The position numbers and the translations under genes were made by a program. A stretch of DNA of 64,000 nt. Origin: Zooshikella harenae (lineage in GTDB: Bacteria; Pseudomonadota; Gammaproteobacteria; Pseudomonadales; Zooshikellaceae). The number at the start of each line of letters is the position of its first letter. Position 1 is the stretch's first letter. The DNA is taken from the NCBI RefSeq assembly GCF_018837975.1, contig NZ_JAGSOY010000001.1:62001-126000 (forward strand). Direction: 5' to 3'. Below the pieces are notes generated by a model. That model was given only the letters and a program-made list of their open reading frames with translations. It did not search any database and had not been told where the DNA came from. Of this stretch, positions 8,793 through 18,660 are shown in pieces.

Positions 8793-9824
8793 TTAGATAT
8801 TTTTACCCAGCGAAGTATTTTCAGAACGCAAGTCACGACATGCTTGAGCAATACGCTCAGCCATACCTTGCTCTGCAGCTTTACCCCAAGAGCGAGGATC
8901 GTAAACTTTCTTGTTGCCTACTTCACCTTCAACTTTCAATACACCGTCATAGTTTTTAAACATATGATCTACAACAGGACGTGTAAATGCATATTGTGTA
9001 TCAGTGTCGATATTCATTTTAATAACACCGTACCCCAGTGTTTCATGAATTTCGTGTAATTCGGAGCCTGAACCACCATGAAATACTAAGTCTAAACGAG
9101 TATCTTCACCTAGCGCTTTTGCTACAGCATCCTGTCCATCACGCAAAATAGTAGGTTTCAGTTTAACGTTACCAGGCTTGTAAACACCATGTACGTTACC
9201 AAACGTGGCTGCTAACAAGAAACGGCCCATTGAACCAATTTCTTTCGCTGCCATAACCATATCTTCTGGAGTAGTGTAAAGCTTGTCAGCCGAAACACCT
9301 GAAGTGTCGTGGCCGTCTTCTTCACCACCCACAACACCTGTTTCAATTTCCAGAATAATTTCGTTAGCAACACAGTCAGCCATGATTTTTTTAGACTCTG
9401 CAATGTTTTGCTCCATTGGCAATGCAGAACCGTCATACATATGAGAGTTAAACAGATTTGGTAAACCTGCCGCGCGACGCTTTTTCGTTTCTTCAATCAG
9501 CGGTTTTAAAAATGAATCAACATACTCTGGGTGACAGTGGTCTGTATGCAGTGCAATGTTAATATCATATTCTTCAGCAAGAATATGTACATAAACAGCC
9601 AACGCAATGGCACCTTTAGCCATTGAGCCTACAGCCTGACCTGAAGCGAACTTTCCACCACCAGTTGATACTTGAATAATGCCATCAGAGTTTGCCATTT
9701 TAAAACCCAGCAATGCTGCATTAGCTGTTTCACTGGAAGACACATTAATAGCAGGATAAGCAAATTTATTTTTCTTGGCATTATCCAGCATTTGACAATA
9801 CTGTTGGTAATTAACCACTGGCAT
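8793..9824 (-). CDS. fba: Class II fructose-1,6-bisphosphate aldolase
   Basis: A 343-residue zinc enzyme that interconverts fructose-1,6-bisphosphate with glyceraldehyde-3-phosphate and dihydroxyacetone phosphate. The HTDHC motif gives the catalytic Asp95 and zinc ligand His96; other hallmarks are GVVGGEEDG, the FGNVHGVYKPGN zinc/phosphate stretch, FHGGSGS and the NIDTDTQ motif. The sequence is of the class IIA type and, from memory, closer to the actinobacterial enzyme than to the class IIB aldolase at the equivalent Pseudomonas locus. The start codon follows the pgk gene by 123 bp and a stem-loop lies between them; a terminator follows. It is co-oriented with pgk, epd and tkt. Confidence 0.95.
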   Translation of the reverse strand: MPVVNYQQYCQMLDNAKKNKFAYPAINVSSSETANAALLGFKMANSDGIIQVSTGGGKFASGQAVGSMAKGAIALAVYVHILAEEYDINIALHTDHCHPEYVDSFLKPLIEETKKRRAAGLPNLFNSHMYDGSALPMEQNIAESKKIMADCVANEIILEIETGVVGGEEDGHDTSGVSADKLYTTPEDMVMAAKEIGSMGRFLLAATFGNVHGVYKPGNVKLKPTILRDGQDAVAKALGEDTRLDLVFHGGSGSELHEIHETLGYGVIKMNIDTDTQYAFTRPVVDHMFKNYDGVLKVEGEVGNKKVYDPRSWGKAAEQGMAERIAQACRDLRSENTSLGKNI

Positions 9825-9907
9825 GATGCGTTTTCTCCAATTATTTTAAAAAGTTGGCAGCGTAATGGATTCAGTTTAGTGAAAAAACCATTACCTTAAA
9901 TTCTAAC

Positions 9908-9930
9908 AACCAAGCGCAAAGCACTTGGTT
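9908..9930 (-). terminator. Stem-loop between pgk and fba (processing or attenuation hairpin)
   Basis: Ten-base arms around a 3-base loop. On the plus strand one C-A mismatch is present, but in the minus-strand RNA it becomes a G-U pair, giving a fully paired stem in the direction of pgk-fba transcription. No U-run follows directly, so RNA processing or partial termination is more likely than a full terminator. Confidence 0.45.
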
Positions 9931-9947
9931 ATAGATGCTATCAATAA

Positions 9948-11114
9948 TTAACTTTTTTGAGCACGCTCTTCAAGCATTGCTACAGCAGGCAGTTTTTTGC
10001 CTTCTACAAATTCTAAAAAAGCCCCACCACCTGTAGAGATGTAAGATACTTTCTCAGCAATATCATATTTATCAATTGCTGCAAGCGTATCGCCACCACC
10101 AGCTAAAGAAAAAGCATCACTATTCGCAATGGCAAGTGAAAGTGCTTTTGTACCTTCGCCAAACTGGTCAAACTCGAAAACACCTACAGGTCCATTCCAG
10201 ATAATGGTTTTAGTTTCTGCCAGCAATGCAGCAAACTGTTTTGCAGTTTCAGGACCAATATCTAAAATCATATCGTCATCGGCAACATCATCCACAGACT
10301 TAATGGTGGCTTCAGCGGACTCAGAAAATTCTTTAGCGGTGACAACATCAACAGGCAATGGAATGTTGGTTTTTGCCATTAGCTTTTTAGCTTCAGAAAT
10401 CAAGTCATGCTCACAGAGAGACTTACCTACTGGTTTGCCTGCAGCTGCTAAAAATGTATTAGCGATACCACCACCCACAATCAATTGATCAACTACATTT
10501 GATAGTGACTCAAGTACTGTCAGCTTAGTGGATACCTTAGAACCACCCACAATAGCAGCAACAGGTTTAGCTGGACTCAGCAGTGCTTTTGCTAAAGCAT
10601 CCAATTCATTTGCTAGCAAAGGTCCTGCACACGCTACTGGAGCATATTGTCCAACGCCATGGGTAGAGGCTTGAGCACGGTGAGCTGTACCGAACGCATC
10701 CATAACGTATACATCACACAGCGCAGCCATTTTTTTAGCTAACGCTTCATCATTCTTTTTCTCGCCTTTGTTAAAGCGAACATTTTCTAGCAGTACAACT
10801 TCTCCAGCACTTAATTCTACGCCATCAAGCCAGTCTTTAACCAAGCGAACTGGTTGGCCTAGTTTTTCACTCATATATTCTGCAACAGGCGCTAAAGAAA
10901 ACTCTTCAGCATATTCGCCTTCTGTTGGACGACCCAAGTGGGACATCAGCATCACTTTTGCACCGGCAGCGATGGCTTGCTTAACCGTTGGCAAAGAAGC
11001 CATGATACGAGCATCACTGGCTACCTTTCCATTTTTTACGGGAACGTTTAGATCTTCACGGATAAGTACTCGCTTGCCCGCCAGATCAAGATCAGTCATT
11101 TTCGATATGGTCAT
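9948..11114 (-). CDS. pgk: Phosphoglycerate kinase
   Basis: A 388-residue monomeric glycolytic kinase that transfers phosphate from 1,3-bisphosphoglycerate to ADP. Hallmarks include [10 protein letters not shown] near the N-terminus, SHLGRP (about residues 59-64), LLENVRF, the [10 protein letters not shown] stretch and the C-terminal nucleotide loop with WNGPVGVFE and GGGDT. An AGGAAA box about 6 bases before the ATG at 11114 fixes the start. It lies downstream of epd (170-bp gap) and upstream of fba, the same order as in E. coli and Pseudomonas. Confidence 0.97.
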   Translation of the reverse strand: MTISKMTDLDLAGKRVLIREDLNVPVKNGKVASDARIMASLPTVKQAIAAGAKVMLMSHLGRPTEGEYAEEFSLAPVAEYMSEKLGQPVRLVKDWLDGVELSAGEVVLLENVRFNKGEKKNDEALAKKMAALCDVYVMDAFGTAHRAQASTHGVGQYAPVACAGPLLANELDALAKALLSPAKPVAAIVGGSKVSTKLTVLESLSNVVDQLIVGGGIANTFLAAAGKPVGKSLCEHDLISEAKKLMAKTNIPLPVDVVTAKEFSESAEATIKSVDDVADDDMILDIGPETAKQFAALLAETKTIIWNGPVGVFEFDQFGEGTKALSLAIANSDAFSLAGGGDTLAAIDKYDIAEKVSYISTGGGAFLEFVEGKKLPAVAMLEERAQKS

Positions 11115-11284
11115 GCTGTTTCCTATATACCTTCTTGTTGCAACGTATTACTCGACACACATCTGTTATTTGCGACATTGTCTATGAAGGCTCCTTATTC
11201 ACTGTATTTATTAGTTTATGTGATATCTCAGGAACACTCGACAACATCATAAGATGTAGTGTAATAGAGAATTTTTATGTTGTT

Positions 11285-12304
11285 TCAAGCCATCTGCTTA
11301 AGCCAATGTAAACTGACGTCCAGCATACGATTGGCAAATCCCCACTCGTTATCAAACCAGGTGACCATTTTCACCATCTGACCACGAATAACTTTGGTTT
11401 GGGTCAAGTCAACTATAGATGAGTGTGAATCATGGTTAAAATCACACGAAACAAGTGGCTCTTCAACATATCTCATCAGCCCTCTTAATGGGCCTCGAGC
11501 CGTTTGACGGATCATTTCATTAATTTCCGCCACGGTTGTTGTACGTTTTACCTGTACCGTTAAATCCATTGCCGACACATTAATTGTAGGCACACGCATT
11601 GATAAGGCAGCAAAGCACCCAGCTAAATGTGGCATCAGTCGATCAATGCCCTTAGCCAATCCAGTATCTCTCGGAATAATTGATTGCATAGCACTTCGCG
11701 TTAGACGTAAGTCTGTATGGTGATAGGCATCAATAACCGGTTGATCATTCATAGCTGAATGGATTGTCGTGATGGAGCCATGCTCAATACCAAAATGGTC
11801 GTCTAATGTTTTTAGTACAGGAACAATACAATTGGTGGTGCAAGACGCATTGGAAACAATTCTGTGGAAAGGTTTTAATTGTACTTCGTTGATACCGTAA
11901 ACAATCGTGGCATCAACTGTAGGTTCTGCTGGTTGTGAAAACAGTAGCCGTTTAGCACCACTTTGCAGATGCACTTCGGCAGTCTCTCTATCCGAATAGG
12001 TGCCCGTACATTCCAAAACCAAATCAATCCCGAGTGCCTCCCAAGGCAAATTTTTAGGCTCAGGATGATTAAGTAGCTGAATTTGGTCCCCATTAACAAC
12101 CAAAGAATTATTTTCTTGTCTGACTTGAGCAGGGAAATAACCATGCGTAGTATCAAAACGGGTAAGATAGGCAATTGTTTCAGGGTCAGCTAACTCATTA
12201 ATGGCTACTACTTGCAGGTGCTGGCGATATCGATTTTCATATAGCGCCCTTAATACGCACTGCCCAATTCGACCATAACCATTAATTGCTATACGGTGGG
12301 CCAT
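11285..12304 (-). CDS. epd: D-erythrose-4-phosphate dehydrogenase
   Basis: A 339-residue member of the GAPDH superfamily. It has the Rossmann motif NGYGRIG (residues 8-14) and the catalytic SNASCTTNC with Cys155. INELAD (residues 35-40), in place of the IND typical of GAPDH, and its position upstream of pgk favour Epd, which oxidises erythrose-4-phosphate to 4-phosphoerythronate for pyridoxal phosphate synthesis. Hallmarks WFDNEWGFANRM close the protein. A secondary GAPDH activity cannot be excluded. It lies between tkt and pgk on the same strand. Confidence 0.9.
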   Translation of the reverse strand: MAHRIAINGYGRIGQCVLRALYENRYRQHLQVVAINELADPETIAYLTRFDTTHGYFPAQVRQENNSLVVNGDQIQLLNHPEPKNLPWEALGIDLVLECTGTYSDRETAEVHLQSGAKRLLFSQPAEPTVDATIVYGINEVQLKPFHRIVSNASCTTNCIVPVLKTLDDHFGIEHGSITTIHSAMNDQPVIDAYHHTDLRLTRSAMQSIIPRDTGLAKGIDRLMPHLAGCFAALSMRVPTINVSAMDLTVQVKRTTTVAEINEMIRQTARGPLRGLMRYVEEPLVSCDFNHDSHSSIVDLTQTKVIRGQMVKMVTWFDNEWGFANRMLDVSLHWLKQMA

Positions 12305-12535
12305 TAAGTTACTGGATACCTCACTCTAAGTTTCACTTCTGAAAATAAACTCCAATCAGGTAAACACTTTATTTAGGAGCGACTCGCCTATTATATGTTG
12401 TTGTTAATAGCCGCGTAATGTTTGCATTAGACTACTTAGTAGTACTTATTAGTCACTGTCAAGCTTAGCAAAGTAACGAATTAACCTCTACTAAATGCTT
12501 TGTTATTGAGCTTTAGAAAAACTGCCCCATAACTA

Positions 12536-12561
12536 AAATGGGCGACTAACGCCGCCCATTT
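12536..12561 (-). terminator. Putative terminator after tkt
   Basis: A 9-bp perfect stem (arm AAATGGGCG) with an 8-base loop, 14 bp past the tkt stop codon. In the minus-strand direction the stem ends in TTT, followed by a short mixed T-rich tail, so termination may be partial. The 270-bp tkt-epd gap otherwise shows nothing clear. Confidence 0.6.
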
Positions 12562-12574
12562 CTGCTTGTCTGTA

Positions 12575-14596
12575 TTAAATATCAGAAAGTAAATCTTCTG
12601 CGGTATTAACGACATGATCGACTGTAAAGCCGAACATCTCAAATAATTCACCTGCAGGTGCTGATTCACCATAGGTTGTCATACCAACAATACGACCATC
12701 CAAGCCAACATATTTATACCAGAAGTCAGCATGAGCTGCTTCAATGGCAATTCTTGCGGTGATTTCTAAAGGCAGAACTGACTGTTTGTATTCAACTGAC
12801 TGCTCATCAAACACATCAGTAGATGGCATTGATACAACACGTACCTTATGACCTTTATTAGATAGTGCATCAGCGGCATCCATCGCCAAGCCAACTTCAG
12901 AACCTGTTGCAATTAAAATCAAATCAGGGGTTCCTTCGCTATCACGCAGAACATAACCACCTTTAGCTACATCAGCCACCTGAGCTTCTGTACGTTCTTG
13001 ATGAGGAAGATTTTGACGAGAGAAAATCAATGCTGAAGGGCCATCAGCACGTTCTATGGCAGATTTCCATGCTACCGCCGTTTCAACGGTATCACATGGG
13101 CGCCACATTGCCAGGTTGGGTGTTGATCTTAAGTTAGCCAGCTGTTCAATTGGTTGATGGGTAGGACCATCTTCACCAAGGCCAATAGAGTCATGAGTGT
13201 ATACAAAAATACTGCGCGTTTTCATCAAAGCAGCCATACGTACTGCATTACGTGCATATTCCATGAATACCAGGAATGTCGCACCATAAGGTACAAAACC
13301 ACCATGCAGTGCTAAGCCATTCATGATCGCAGACATACCGAACTCACGAACCCCATAAAACAGGTAGTTACCTGCAGGCATGTCTTTGCTTACACCCACA
13401 CAGCCTTTCCATAGGGTCAAGTTAGAACCCGCAAGGTCAGCTGAACCACCCATAAATTCTGGCAGTAATGGGCCAAAAGCATTGAGTGTATTTTGCGATG
13501 CTTTACGACTAGCAATAGTCTCGCCAGTCAATTGGCAGTCACGAATATACTGATCAGCTTTAGCAGAAAAGTCAGCTGGCAATTCATTACTCATACGACG
13601 GCTAAACTCAACAGCTAAATCTGGGTATTCTTTTTGATAAGCAGCAAATAAGTCATTCCACTGTTTTTCACGGCTAGCTCCTGCTTCTTTAGCATCCCAT
13701 GCGCTATAAATGCTTTCAGGTACCTCAAAAGGCGCATGCTGCCAACCCAGCTGTTGACGAGTTAAAGCAATTTCATCATCTCCCAGTGGCGCACCATGAC
13801 ATTCTTCTTTACCAGACTTATTAGGAGAGCCGTAGCCAATAATGGTTTTACAACAAATTAAAGTAGGTTGTTCAGTGTTAGCACGTGCTTGCTCAATCGC
13901 CGCTTTAATAGCTTCAGGGTCATGTCCATCAACACCAGAAATAACCTGCCAGCCATAAGCTTCAAAGCGTTTGGCGGTATTATCAGTGAACCAGCCTTCA
14001 ACCTCACCATCAATGGAAATACCATTATCATCATAAAAGGCAATCAGCTTACCAAGTCCCAGAGTACCAGCCAGCGAGCATACTTCATGAGAGATACCTT
14101 CCATGAGGCAGCCATCACCTAAGAATGCATAAGTATAGTGGTCAACAATCGAAAAGTTTGAGCGGTTGAATTGGCCTGCTAATACTTTTTCTGCAACAGC
14201 AAAACCTACTGCATTGGCAACACCTTGTCCCAAAGGACCCGTTGTTGTCTCAACGCCAGGCGCATAACCATACTCTGGATGCCCTGCTGTTTTAGAGTGT
14301 AATTGGCGGAAGTTTTTCAAGTCATCAATAGACAACTCATAACCGCTCAAATGCAATAAAGAGTACAACAGCATGGAGCCGTGACCATTAGATAATACAA
14401 AACGGTCACGATTACTCCACTTAGGATTCACAGGATTATGTTGCAGGTAATCGCGCCAAAGTACTTCTGCGATATCTGCCATGCCCATGGGGGCACCCGG
14501 ATGACCACTTTTAGCCTTCTGTACTGCATCCATGCTAAGTGCACGAATTGCATTAGCACATTCTTTCCGAGGTGACATGGCTTCACTAGACGGCAT
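12575..14596 (-). CDS. tkt: Transketolase
   Basis: A 673-residue thiamine-diphosphate enzyme of the pentose phosphate pathway that moves two-carbon units between sugar phosphates. Visible landmarks: SGHPGAPMG (about residues 30-38), [10 protein letters not shown], the TTGPLGQG loop, the ThDP/Mg motif beginning GDGCLMEG and ending in a D-D-N, and the pyrimidine-domain motif [14 protein letters not shown]. Length equals the bacterial family. AGGAG lies 6 bases before the ATG at 14596. It diverges from the SahR-type regulator gene and heads the tkt-epd-pgk-fba group. Confidence 0.97.
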   Translation of the reverse strand: MPSSEAMSPRKECANAIRALSMDAVQKAKSGHPGAPMGMADIAEVLWRDYLQHNPVNPKWSNRDRFVLSNGHGSMLLYSLLHLSGYELSIDDLKNFRQLHSKTAGHPEYGYAPGVETTTGPLGQGVANAVGFAVAEKVLAGQFNRSNFSIVDHYTYAFLGDGCLMEGISHEVCSLAGTLGLGKLIAFYDDNGISIDGEVEGWFTDNTAKRFEAYGWQVISGVDGHDPEAIKAAIEQARANTEQPTLICCKTIIGYGSPNKSGKEECHGAPLGDDEIALTRQQLGWQHAPFEVPESIYSAWDAKEAGASREKQWNDLFAAYQKEYPDLAVEFSRRMSNELPADFSAKADQYIRDCQLTGETIASRKASQNTLNAFGPLLPEFMGGSADLAGSNLTLWKGCVGVSKDMPAGNYLFYGVREFGMSAIMNGLALHGGFVPYGATFLVFMEYARNAVRMAALMKTRSIFVYTHDSIGLGEDGPTHQPIEQLANLRSTPNLAMWRPCDTVETAVAWKSAIERADGPSALIFSRQNLPHQERTEAQVADVAKGGYVLRDSEGTPDLILIATGSEVGLAMDAADALSNKGHKVRVVSMPSTDVFDEQSVEYKQSVLPLEITARIAIEAAHADFWYKYVGLDGRIVGMTTYGESAPAGELFEMFGFTVDHVVNTAEDLLSDI

Positions 14597-14728
14597 GGAA
14601 AACTCCTAGGATGTTCAAGTAGCAACCAAAGAACGGCATTTTCGCTTTTTCTGGCCTTTACAGCAAATTTCTTGCACGTTAAAACCACCTATCAACCATC
14701 AAATATTGAAAGCTGCAAATTAATAAAT

Positions 14729-14762
14729 AATATCTATATCAATGAGATTAGATATAGATATT
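14729..14762. promoter_or_regulatory. Perfect 12-bp inverted repeat, candidate SahR-type operator
   Basis: AATATCTATATC and its exact reverse complement flank a 10-bp spacer. The site lies in the tkt / regulator divergent intergenic region, 35 to 68 bp before the regulator start. ArsR-family proteins bind such AT-rich dyads, so this is a good candidate autoregulatory operator; binding is inferred, not shown. Confidence 0.6.
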
Positions 14763-14796
14763 GTTATCACATTTTAATGTTGCTAGACTGCCTCTC

Positions 14797-15813
14797 ATGA
14801 AATCCCAAGACCTACTACCCAATGATACTCACACCCTTTCGATTGATCGGCTGGTCAGGCTTTGCAAAGCCTGTGCTGACCCTCAACGAATAGCTATTTT
14901 GCGGGTGTTGAAAAATAACTCATTTGGGGTTCTTGAGTTATCGGCTGTTTTGGATTGTCGACAATCTGGTGTCAGTCATCACCTAAAAGTATTAGTTCAA
15001 GCTGAATTAATTACGCACCATCGTGAAGGTAATTCGATTTTTTACCGACGAGCGGTGATTCCTCAAAGGCATCCCCTTAGATCTGTTATTCAAGGCTTAT
15101 TCAATAATCTCGATCAGCTACTACTGGAAGAAAAATTCCAGCAAGGGGTTGATATGATTCGTGCTCAACGTGCTGAGTCTTCACAAGCTTTTTTTGCTCG
15201 TCATGCAGACCGGTTTAATGAGCAACAAGTACTGATTGCAGAATATGGGCAATATGCGCGGGTTGCAGCCGATGCCGTCCATGGCCTTCATTTCAAGTCA
15301 AAAAAGACAGCTATTGAGATAGGTCCAGGTGAAGGCGTATTTCTCGCAGAGCTAGCCCCACAGTTTTCACAGGTTTATGCCGTTGATAACTCACAACAAA
15401 TGTTAGATCGTGCTCAAGCATTTGCTCAGGCTAATTGTCTTACCAATATTGAATTTATTCATGGGGAAGCTCAGCAAGCACTTGAGCTTGGAGTACAAGC
15501 AGACTGCGTAGTGATGAACATGGTATTACATCATGTTCCCTCACCCGCTGAACTGTTTATAACCATTGGCAAACTTCTAAAGCCAGAAGGGCATCTGGTG
15601 GTATGTGACCTTTGTCGCCATGACCAAAGCTGGGTCAGGGATAATTGTGGCGACTTATGGTTAGGGTTTGCCAGTGAAGACTTTTCTGAGTGGGCACAAA
15701 ATGCTCAGTTGGAAACAGGAGAAAGCCTGTACCTTGGGCTGCGTAATGGTTTCCAGATCCAGGTACGCTGCTTTCGTAAACAATCAAAGCCAAATGAATC
15801 AAGTATCACTTAA
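14797..15813 (+). CDS. ArsR-family regulator fused to a SAM-dependent methyltransferase domain, SahR type
   Basis: A 338-residue protein with an N-terminal winged helix (about 18-90; recognition region [11 protein letters not shown] near 53-63) and a class I methyltransferase-like domain with motif I IEIGPGEG (173-180) and [10 protein letters not shown] (motif IV region). SahR proteins of this architecture are known to repress methionine-cycle genes and to sense S-adenosylhomocysteine. The gene is 23 bp upstream of metK and in front of ahcY and metF, exactly the expected targets. The start at 14797 is the first ATG in frame; a TTG at 14761 is possible but lies on the operator-like repeat. No strong ribosome binding site is visible. 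Confidence 0.85.
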   Translation: MKSQDLLPNDTHTLSIDRLVRLCKACADPQRIAILRVLKNNSFGVLELSAVLDCRQSGVSHHLKVLVQAELITHHREGNSIFYRRAVIPQRHPLRSVIQGLFNNLDQLLLEEKFQQGVDMIRAQRAESSQAFFARHADRFNEQQVLIAEYGQYARVAADAVHGLHFKSKKTAIEIGPGEGVFLAELAPQFSQVYAVDNSQQMLDRAQAFAQANCLTNIEFIHGEAQQALELGVQADCVVMNMVLHHVPSPAELFITIGKLLKPEGHLVVCDLCRHDQSWVRDNCGDLWLGFASEDFSEWAQNAQLETGESLYLGLRNGFQIQVRCFRKQSKPNESSIT

Positions 15814-15836
15814 TTTCTAGAAAAGGATATGCCGTT

Positions 15837-16997
15837 ATGGCTGAATACTCTTTGTTTACGTCAGAATCCGTCTCAGAAGGACATCCTGATAAAGTAGCGG
15901 ACCAGATATCCGATGCCATTCTTGATGCCATTATAAAAGACGATCCTAATGCACGTGTAGCTGTTGAAACATTAGTTAAAACAGGCATGGTGTTGGTAGC
16001 AGGCGAAGTCCGCACTGAAACCTATGTTGATATTGAAGACCTCGTTCGCGACGTTGTACTAAAAATTGGTTATGACCATTCAGACATGGGTTTTGATGGT
16101 GCCTCTTGTGCCGTATTAAATGCGATCGGTAAACAGTCTGCTGATATCGCAATAGGTGTAGATGAAAACGATAGCAAAAAGCTAGGTGCTGGAGACCAAG
16201 GCCTGATGTTCGGCTATGCATCTAATGAAACAGATGTGCTGATGCCAGCTCCGATTACTTATGCTCACAGGTTAGTAGAACGTCAAGCCCATGTCCGTAA
16301 AAGTGGCATTTTGCCTTGGTTGCGTCCCGATGCCAAAAGCCAGGTAACCTTCCACTATGACAGCTATGGTAAACCTGTTGGTATTGATGCTGTCGTCCTT
16401 TCTACCCAGCACGAAGATGGTATTAGCCAAGAGAATATTCGTGAAGCGGTACTTGAAGAAATTATTAAACCTGTTTTACCTGCTGAGTGGCTAGGCAAAC
16501 AAACAAAATACTTTATCAACCCAACAGGTAAGTTTGTTATTGGCGGGCCTGTCGGTGACTGTGGTTTAACTGGTCGGAAGATCATCGTTGATACCTATGG
16601 CGGCATGGCACGTCATGGCGGAGGAGCATTCTCTGGTAAAGATCCATCAAAAGTAGACCGTAGTGCTGCTTATGCTGGTCGCTATGTTGCCAAGAATATT
16701 GTTGCTGCAGGCCTGGCTGACCGCTGTGAAATTCAGGTTTCTTACGCTATTGGTGTCTCTGATCCAACCTCTATCAGTATTAATACCTTTGGTACAGGCA
16801 AAACATCTGATGAGAAAATTGAGGCTCTGGTACGCGAGCATTTTGACTTAACGCCACAAGGCTTAATCGACATGTTGAATTTATGTCGTCCTATTTACCA
16901 GAAAACGGCAGCCTACGGACACTTCGGCCGTGAAGAACCTGAATTTTCTTGGGAACAAACAGACAAAGCACAAATTCTTCGTGATGCCGTAAGCTGA
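15837..16997 (+). CDS. metK: S-adenosylmethionine synthase
   Basis: A 386-residue enzyme that makes S-adenosylmethionine from methionine and ATP. Landmarks: [19 protein letters not shown] at the N-terminus with the catalytic His, [12 protein letters not shown] (about residues 118-129), and the P-loop-like [25 protein letters not shown] lies about 10 bases before the ATG. It follows the SahR-type regulator by 23 bp, so the two are probably one transcript. Confidence 0.98.
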   Translation: MAEYSLFTSESVSEGHPDKVADQISDAILDAIIKDDPNARVAVETLVKTGMVLVAGEVRTETYVDIEDLVRDVVLKIGYDHSDMGFDGASCAVLNAIGKQSADIAIGVDENDSKKLGAGDQGLMFGYASNETDVLMPAPITYAHRLVERQAHVRKSGILPWLRPDAKSQVTFHYDSYGKPVGIDAVVLSTQHEDGISQENIREAVLEEIIKPVLPAEWLGKQTKYFINPTGKFVIGGPVGDCGLTGRKIIVDTYGGMARHGGGAFSGKDPSKVDRSAAYAGRYVAKNIVAAGLADRCEIQVSYAIGVSDPTSISINTFGTGKTSDEKIEALVREHFDLTPQGLIDMLNLCRPIYQKTAAYGHFGREEPEFSWEQTDKAQILRDAVS

Positions 16998-17020
16998 TTG
17001 CGAACTGATCAAGGACGACC

Positions 17021-17107
17021 GTGTTGCAACAATATATACAGCACCAAGCTTTAATTTAGTCATAAGCATTTTAATAAAACACTGCTGTAACTGTATTTTT
17101 GCAACAC
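17021..17107 (+). promoter_or_regulatory. Nested inverted repeats in the ahcY leader, candidate regulatory RNA
   Basis: An outer perfect 9-bp pair (GTGTTGCAA at 17021-17029 with TTGCAACAC at 17099-17107) encloses an inner perfect 7-bp pair (TACAGCA at 17037-17043 with TGCTGTA at 17083-17089). The nesting allows one extended stem with an internal loop, 70 bp before the ahcY start. I do not recognise the SAH riboswitch consensus in it. Confidence 0.4.
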
Positions 17108-17176
17108 ACTAACCTGCGCTAATACAACAAACATTGCACGTTAAATCATAAAAGGACGAATCACAGGACAAAACCT

Positions 17177-18547
17177 ATGGCACATAATGATTACAAAGTG
17201 GCTGATATTTCTCTGGCAAATTGGGGGCACCAGGAAATAGCGATTGCAGAAACAGAAATGCCAGCCCTTATGGCTATTCGCGCCCAATACAAAAATCAAA
17301 AGCCCTTAGCAGGTGCGAAGATCTTGGGCTGTATCCACATGACTATCCAAACTGCCGTATTAATTGACACACTAATTGACCTTGGTGCTGAAGTACGCTG
17401 GTCGTCATGTAATATTTTCTCAACACAAGATCATGCTGCTGCCGCTATGGCGGATAAAGGTGTCCCGGTTTTTGCCTGGAAGGGTGAAACGGAAGAAGAA
17501 TACCTGTGGTGTATTGAGCAAACCATTCTCAAGGATGGAAAGCCCTGGGGTGGAAACATGATTCTTGATGATGGTGGCGACCTCACTGAAGTACTACACA
17601 ACAAATACCCTGAATTATTAGATGCTGTACATGGTATTTCTGAAGAAACCACCACAGGCGTACATCGTTTACTTGAAATGCTTGAGCAAGGCACCTTAAA
17701 AGTACCCGCCATTAACGTTAACGATGCCATCACCAAGTCCAAAAATGACAATAAATATGGCTGCCGCCATAGTTTGAATGATGCCATTAAGCGTGGAACA
17801 GATCATTTATTAGCGGGTAAAAAAGCACTTGTCATTGGTTATGGAGACGTGGGTAAAGGTTCAGCCGCGTCCCTTAGACAAGAAGGCATGATTGTTAAAG
17901 TCACCGAAATTGATCCAATCTGTGCAATGCAAGCCTGCATGGATGGCTTCGAGGTTGTATCCCCCTACATCAACGGCAAAAACACTGGCAATGCTGATGG
18001 CATTAATCAATCCCTGTTAAATACCATTGACTTAATTGTAACAACAACGGGTAATGCTGATGTTTGTGATCGTTTCATGCTTGCAGCTCTCAAGCCTGGT
18101 GCCGTTGTCAGCAACATAGGTCACTTTGATATTGAAATTGATACAGCTTACATGCGCCAGCACTGGCGTTGGGAAGAGGTTAAACCTCAGGTACATAAGA
18201 TTTATCGCAGTGATAATGCCAAAGACTTCATTCTACTGCTTTCCGAAGGACGACTTGTAAACCTGGGTAATGCTACGGGTCACCCCTCTCGCATTATGGA
18301 TGGCTCCTTTGCTAATCAGGTTTTAGCACAAATTCATTTATTCCAAGCTAAGTTTGCAGACCTATCCCCCACAGAAAAGACCAAAAGTCTTTATGTACGA
18401 GTGCTTCCTAAAAAACTGGATGAAGAAGTGGCTCGTTATATGGTGGAAGGTTTTGGTGGTGTTATTACCCAACTTACGCCCAAACAAGCTGAATATATTA
18501 ATGTAGCTGTAGAAGGTCCTTATAAACCCGACAGCTATAAATATTAA
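17177..18547 (+). CDS. ahcY: S-adenosylhomocysteine hydrolase
   Basis: A 456-residue NAD-dependent enzyme that splits S-adenosylhomocysteine to adenosine and homocysteine, relieving product inhibition of methyltransferases. Landmarks: [28 protein letters not shown] (residues 77-91), VNVNDA-like [12 protein letters not shown], the NAD-binding [10 protein letters not shown] motif and C-terminal [10 protein letters not shown]. It contains the short insertion typical of bacterial class I enzymes. AGGA lies 8 bases before the ATG. It follows metK by 179 bp that contain nested inverted repeats, and precedes metF. Confidence 0.97.
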   Translation: MAHNDYKVADISLANWGHQEIAIAETEMPALMAIRAQYKNQKPLAGAKILGCIHMTIQTAVLIDTLIDLGAEVRWSSCNIFSTQDHAAAAMADKGVPVFAWKGETEEEYLWCIEQTILKDGKPWGGNMILDDGGDLTEVLHNKYPELLDAVHGISEETTTGVHRLLEMLEQGTLKVPAINVNDAITKSKNDNKYGCRHSLNDAIKRGTDHLLAGKKALVIGYGDVGKGSAASLRQEGMIVKVTEIDPICAMQACMDGFEVVSPYINGKNTGNADGINQSLLNTIDLIVTTTGNADVCDRFMLAALKPGAVVSNIGHFDIEIDTAYMRQHWRWEEVKPQVHKIYRSDNAKDFILLLSEGRLVNLGNATGHPSRIMDGSFANQVLAQIHLFQAKFADLSPTEKTKSLYVRVLPKKLDEEVARYMVEGFGGVITQLTPKQAEYINVAVEGPYKPDSYKY

Positions 18548-18564
18548 TTATATACCAGAGCACT

Positions 18565-18593
18565 TCCTGGCCAATCGCCTTATCTGGCCAGGA
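18565..18593 (+). promoter_or_regulatory. Stem-loop between ahcY and metF that covers an AGGAG ribosome site
   Basis: Perfect 9-bp arms (TCCTGGCCA / TGGCCAGGA) around an 11-base loop. The right arm runs into AGGAG, which stands 3 bases before an ATG (18598) opening a 20-codon frame that overlaps the start of metF. No T-run follows, so this is not a terminator. Confidence 0.5.
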
Positions 18594-18597
18594 GTAC

Positions 18598-18660
18598 ATG
18601 GTAAAACTGTCGTATAGCCACAACTATGGAATCACAAAAACAGCATCCGAAACGCTTTAG
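18598..18660 (+). CDS. Possible 20-codon leader peptide overlapping the metF start
   Basis: An ATG three bases after AGGAG opens a 20-codon frame ending at a TAG at 18658-18660, beyond the metF start at 18626 and in another frame. The metF ATG itself has no obvious ribosome site, so the leader frame could feed ribosomes to metF or compete with it. The peptide has no motif I know (no run of Met or other regulatory codons), so it may be chance. Confidence 0.25.
   Translation: MVKLSYSHNYGITKTASETL

Noticed and set aside
16998-17176. Classical SAH riboswitch before ahcY
   Set aside because: The conserved purine-rich core and GGCAACG-type segments I would expect are not visible; only the nested inverted repeats are reported.
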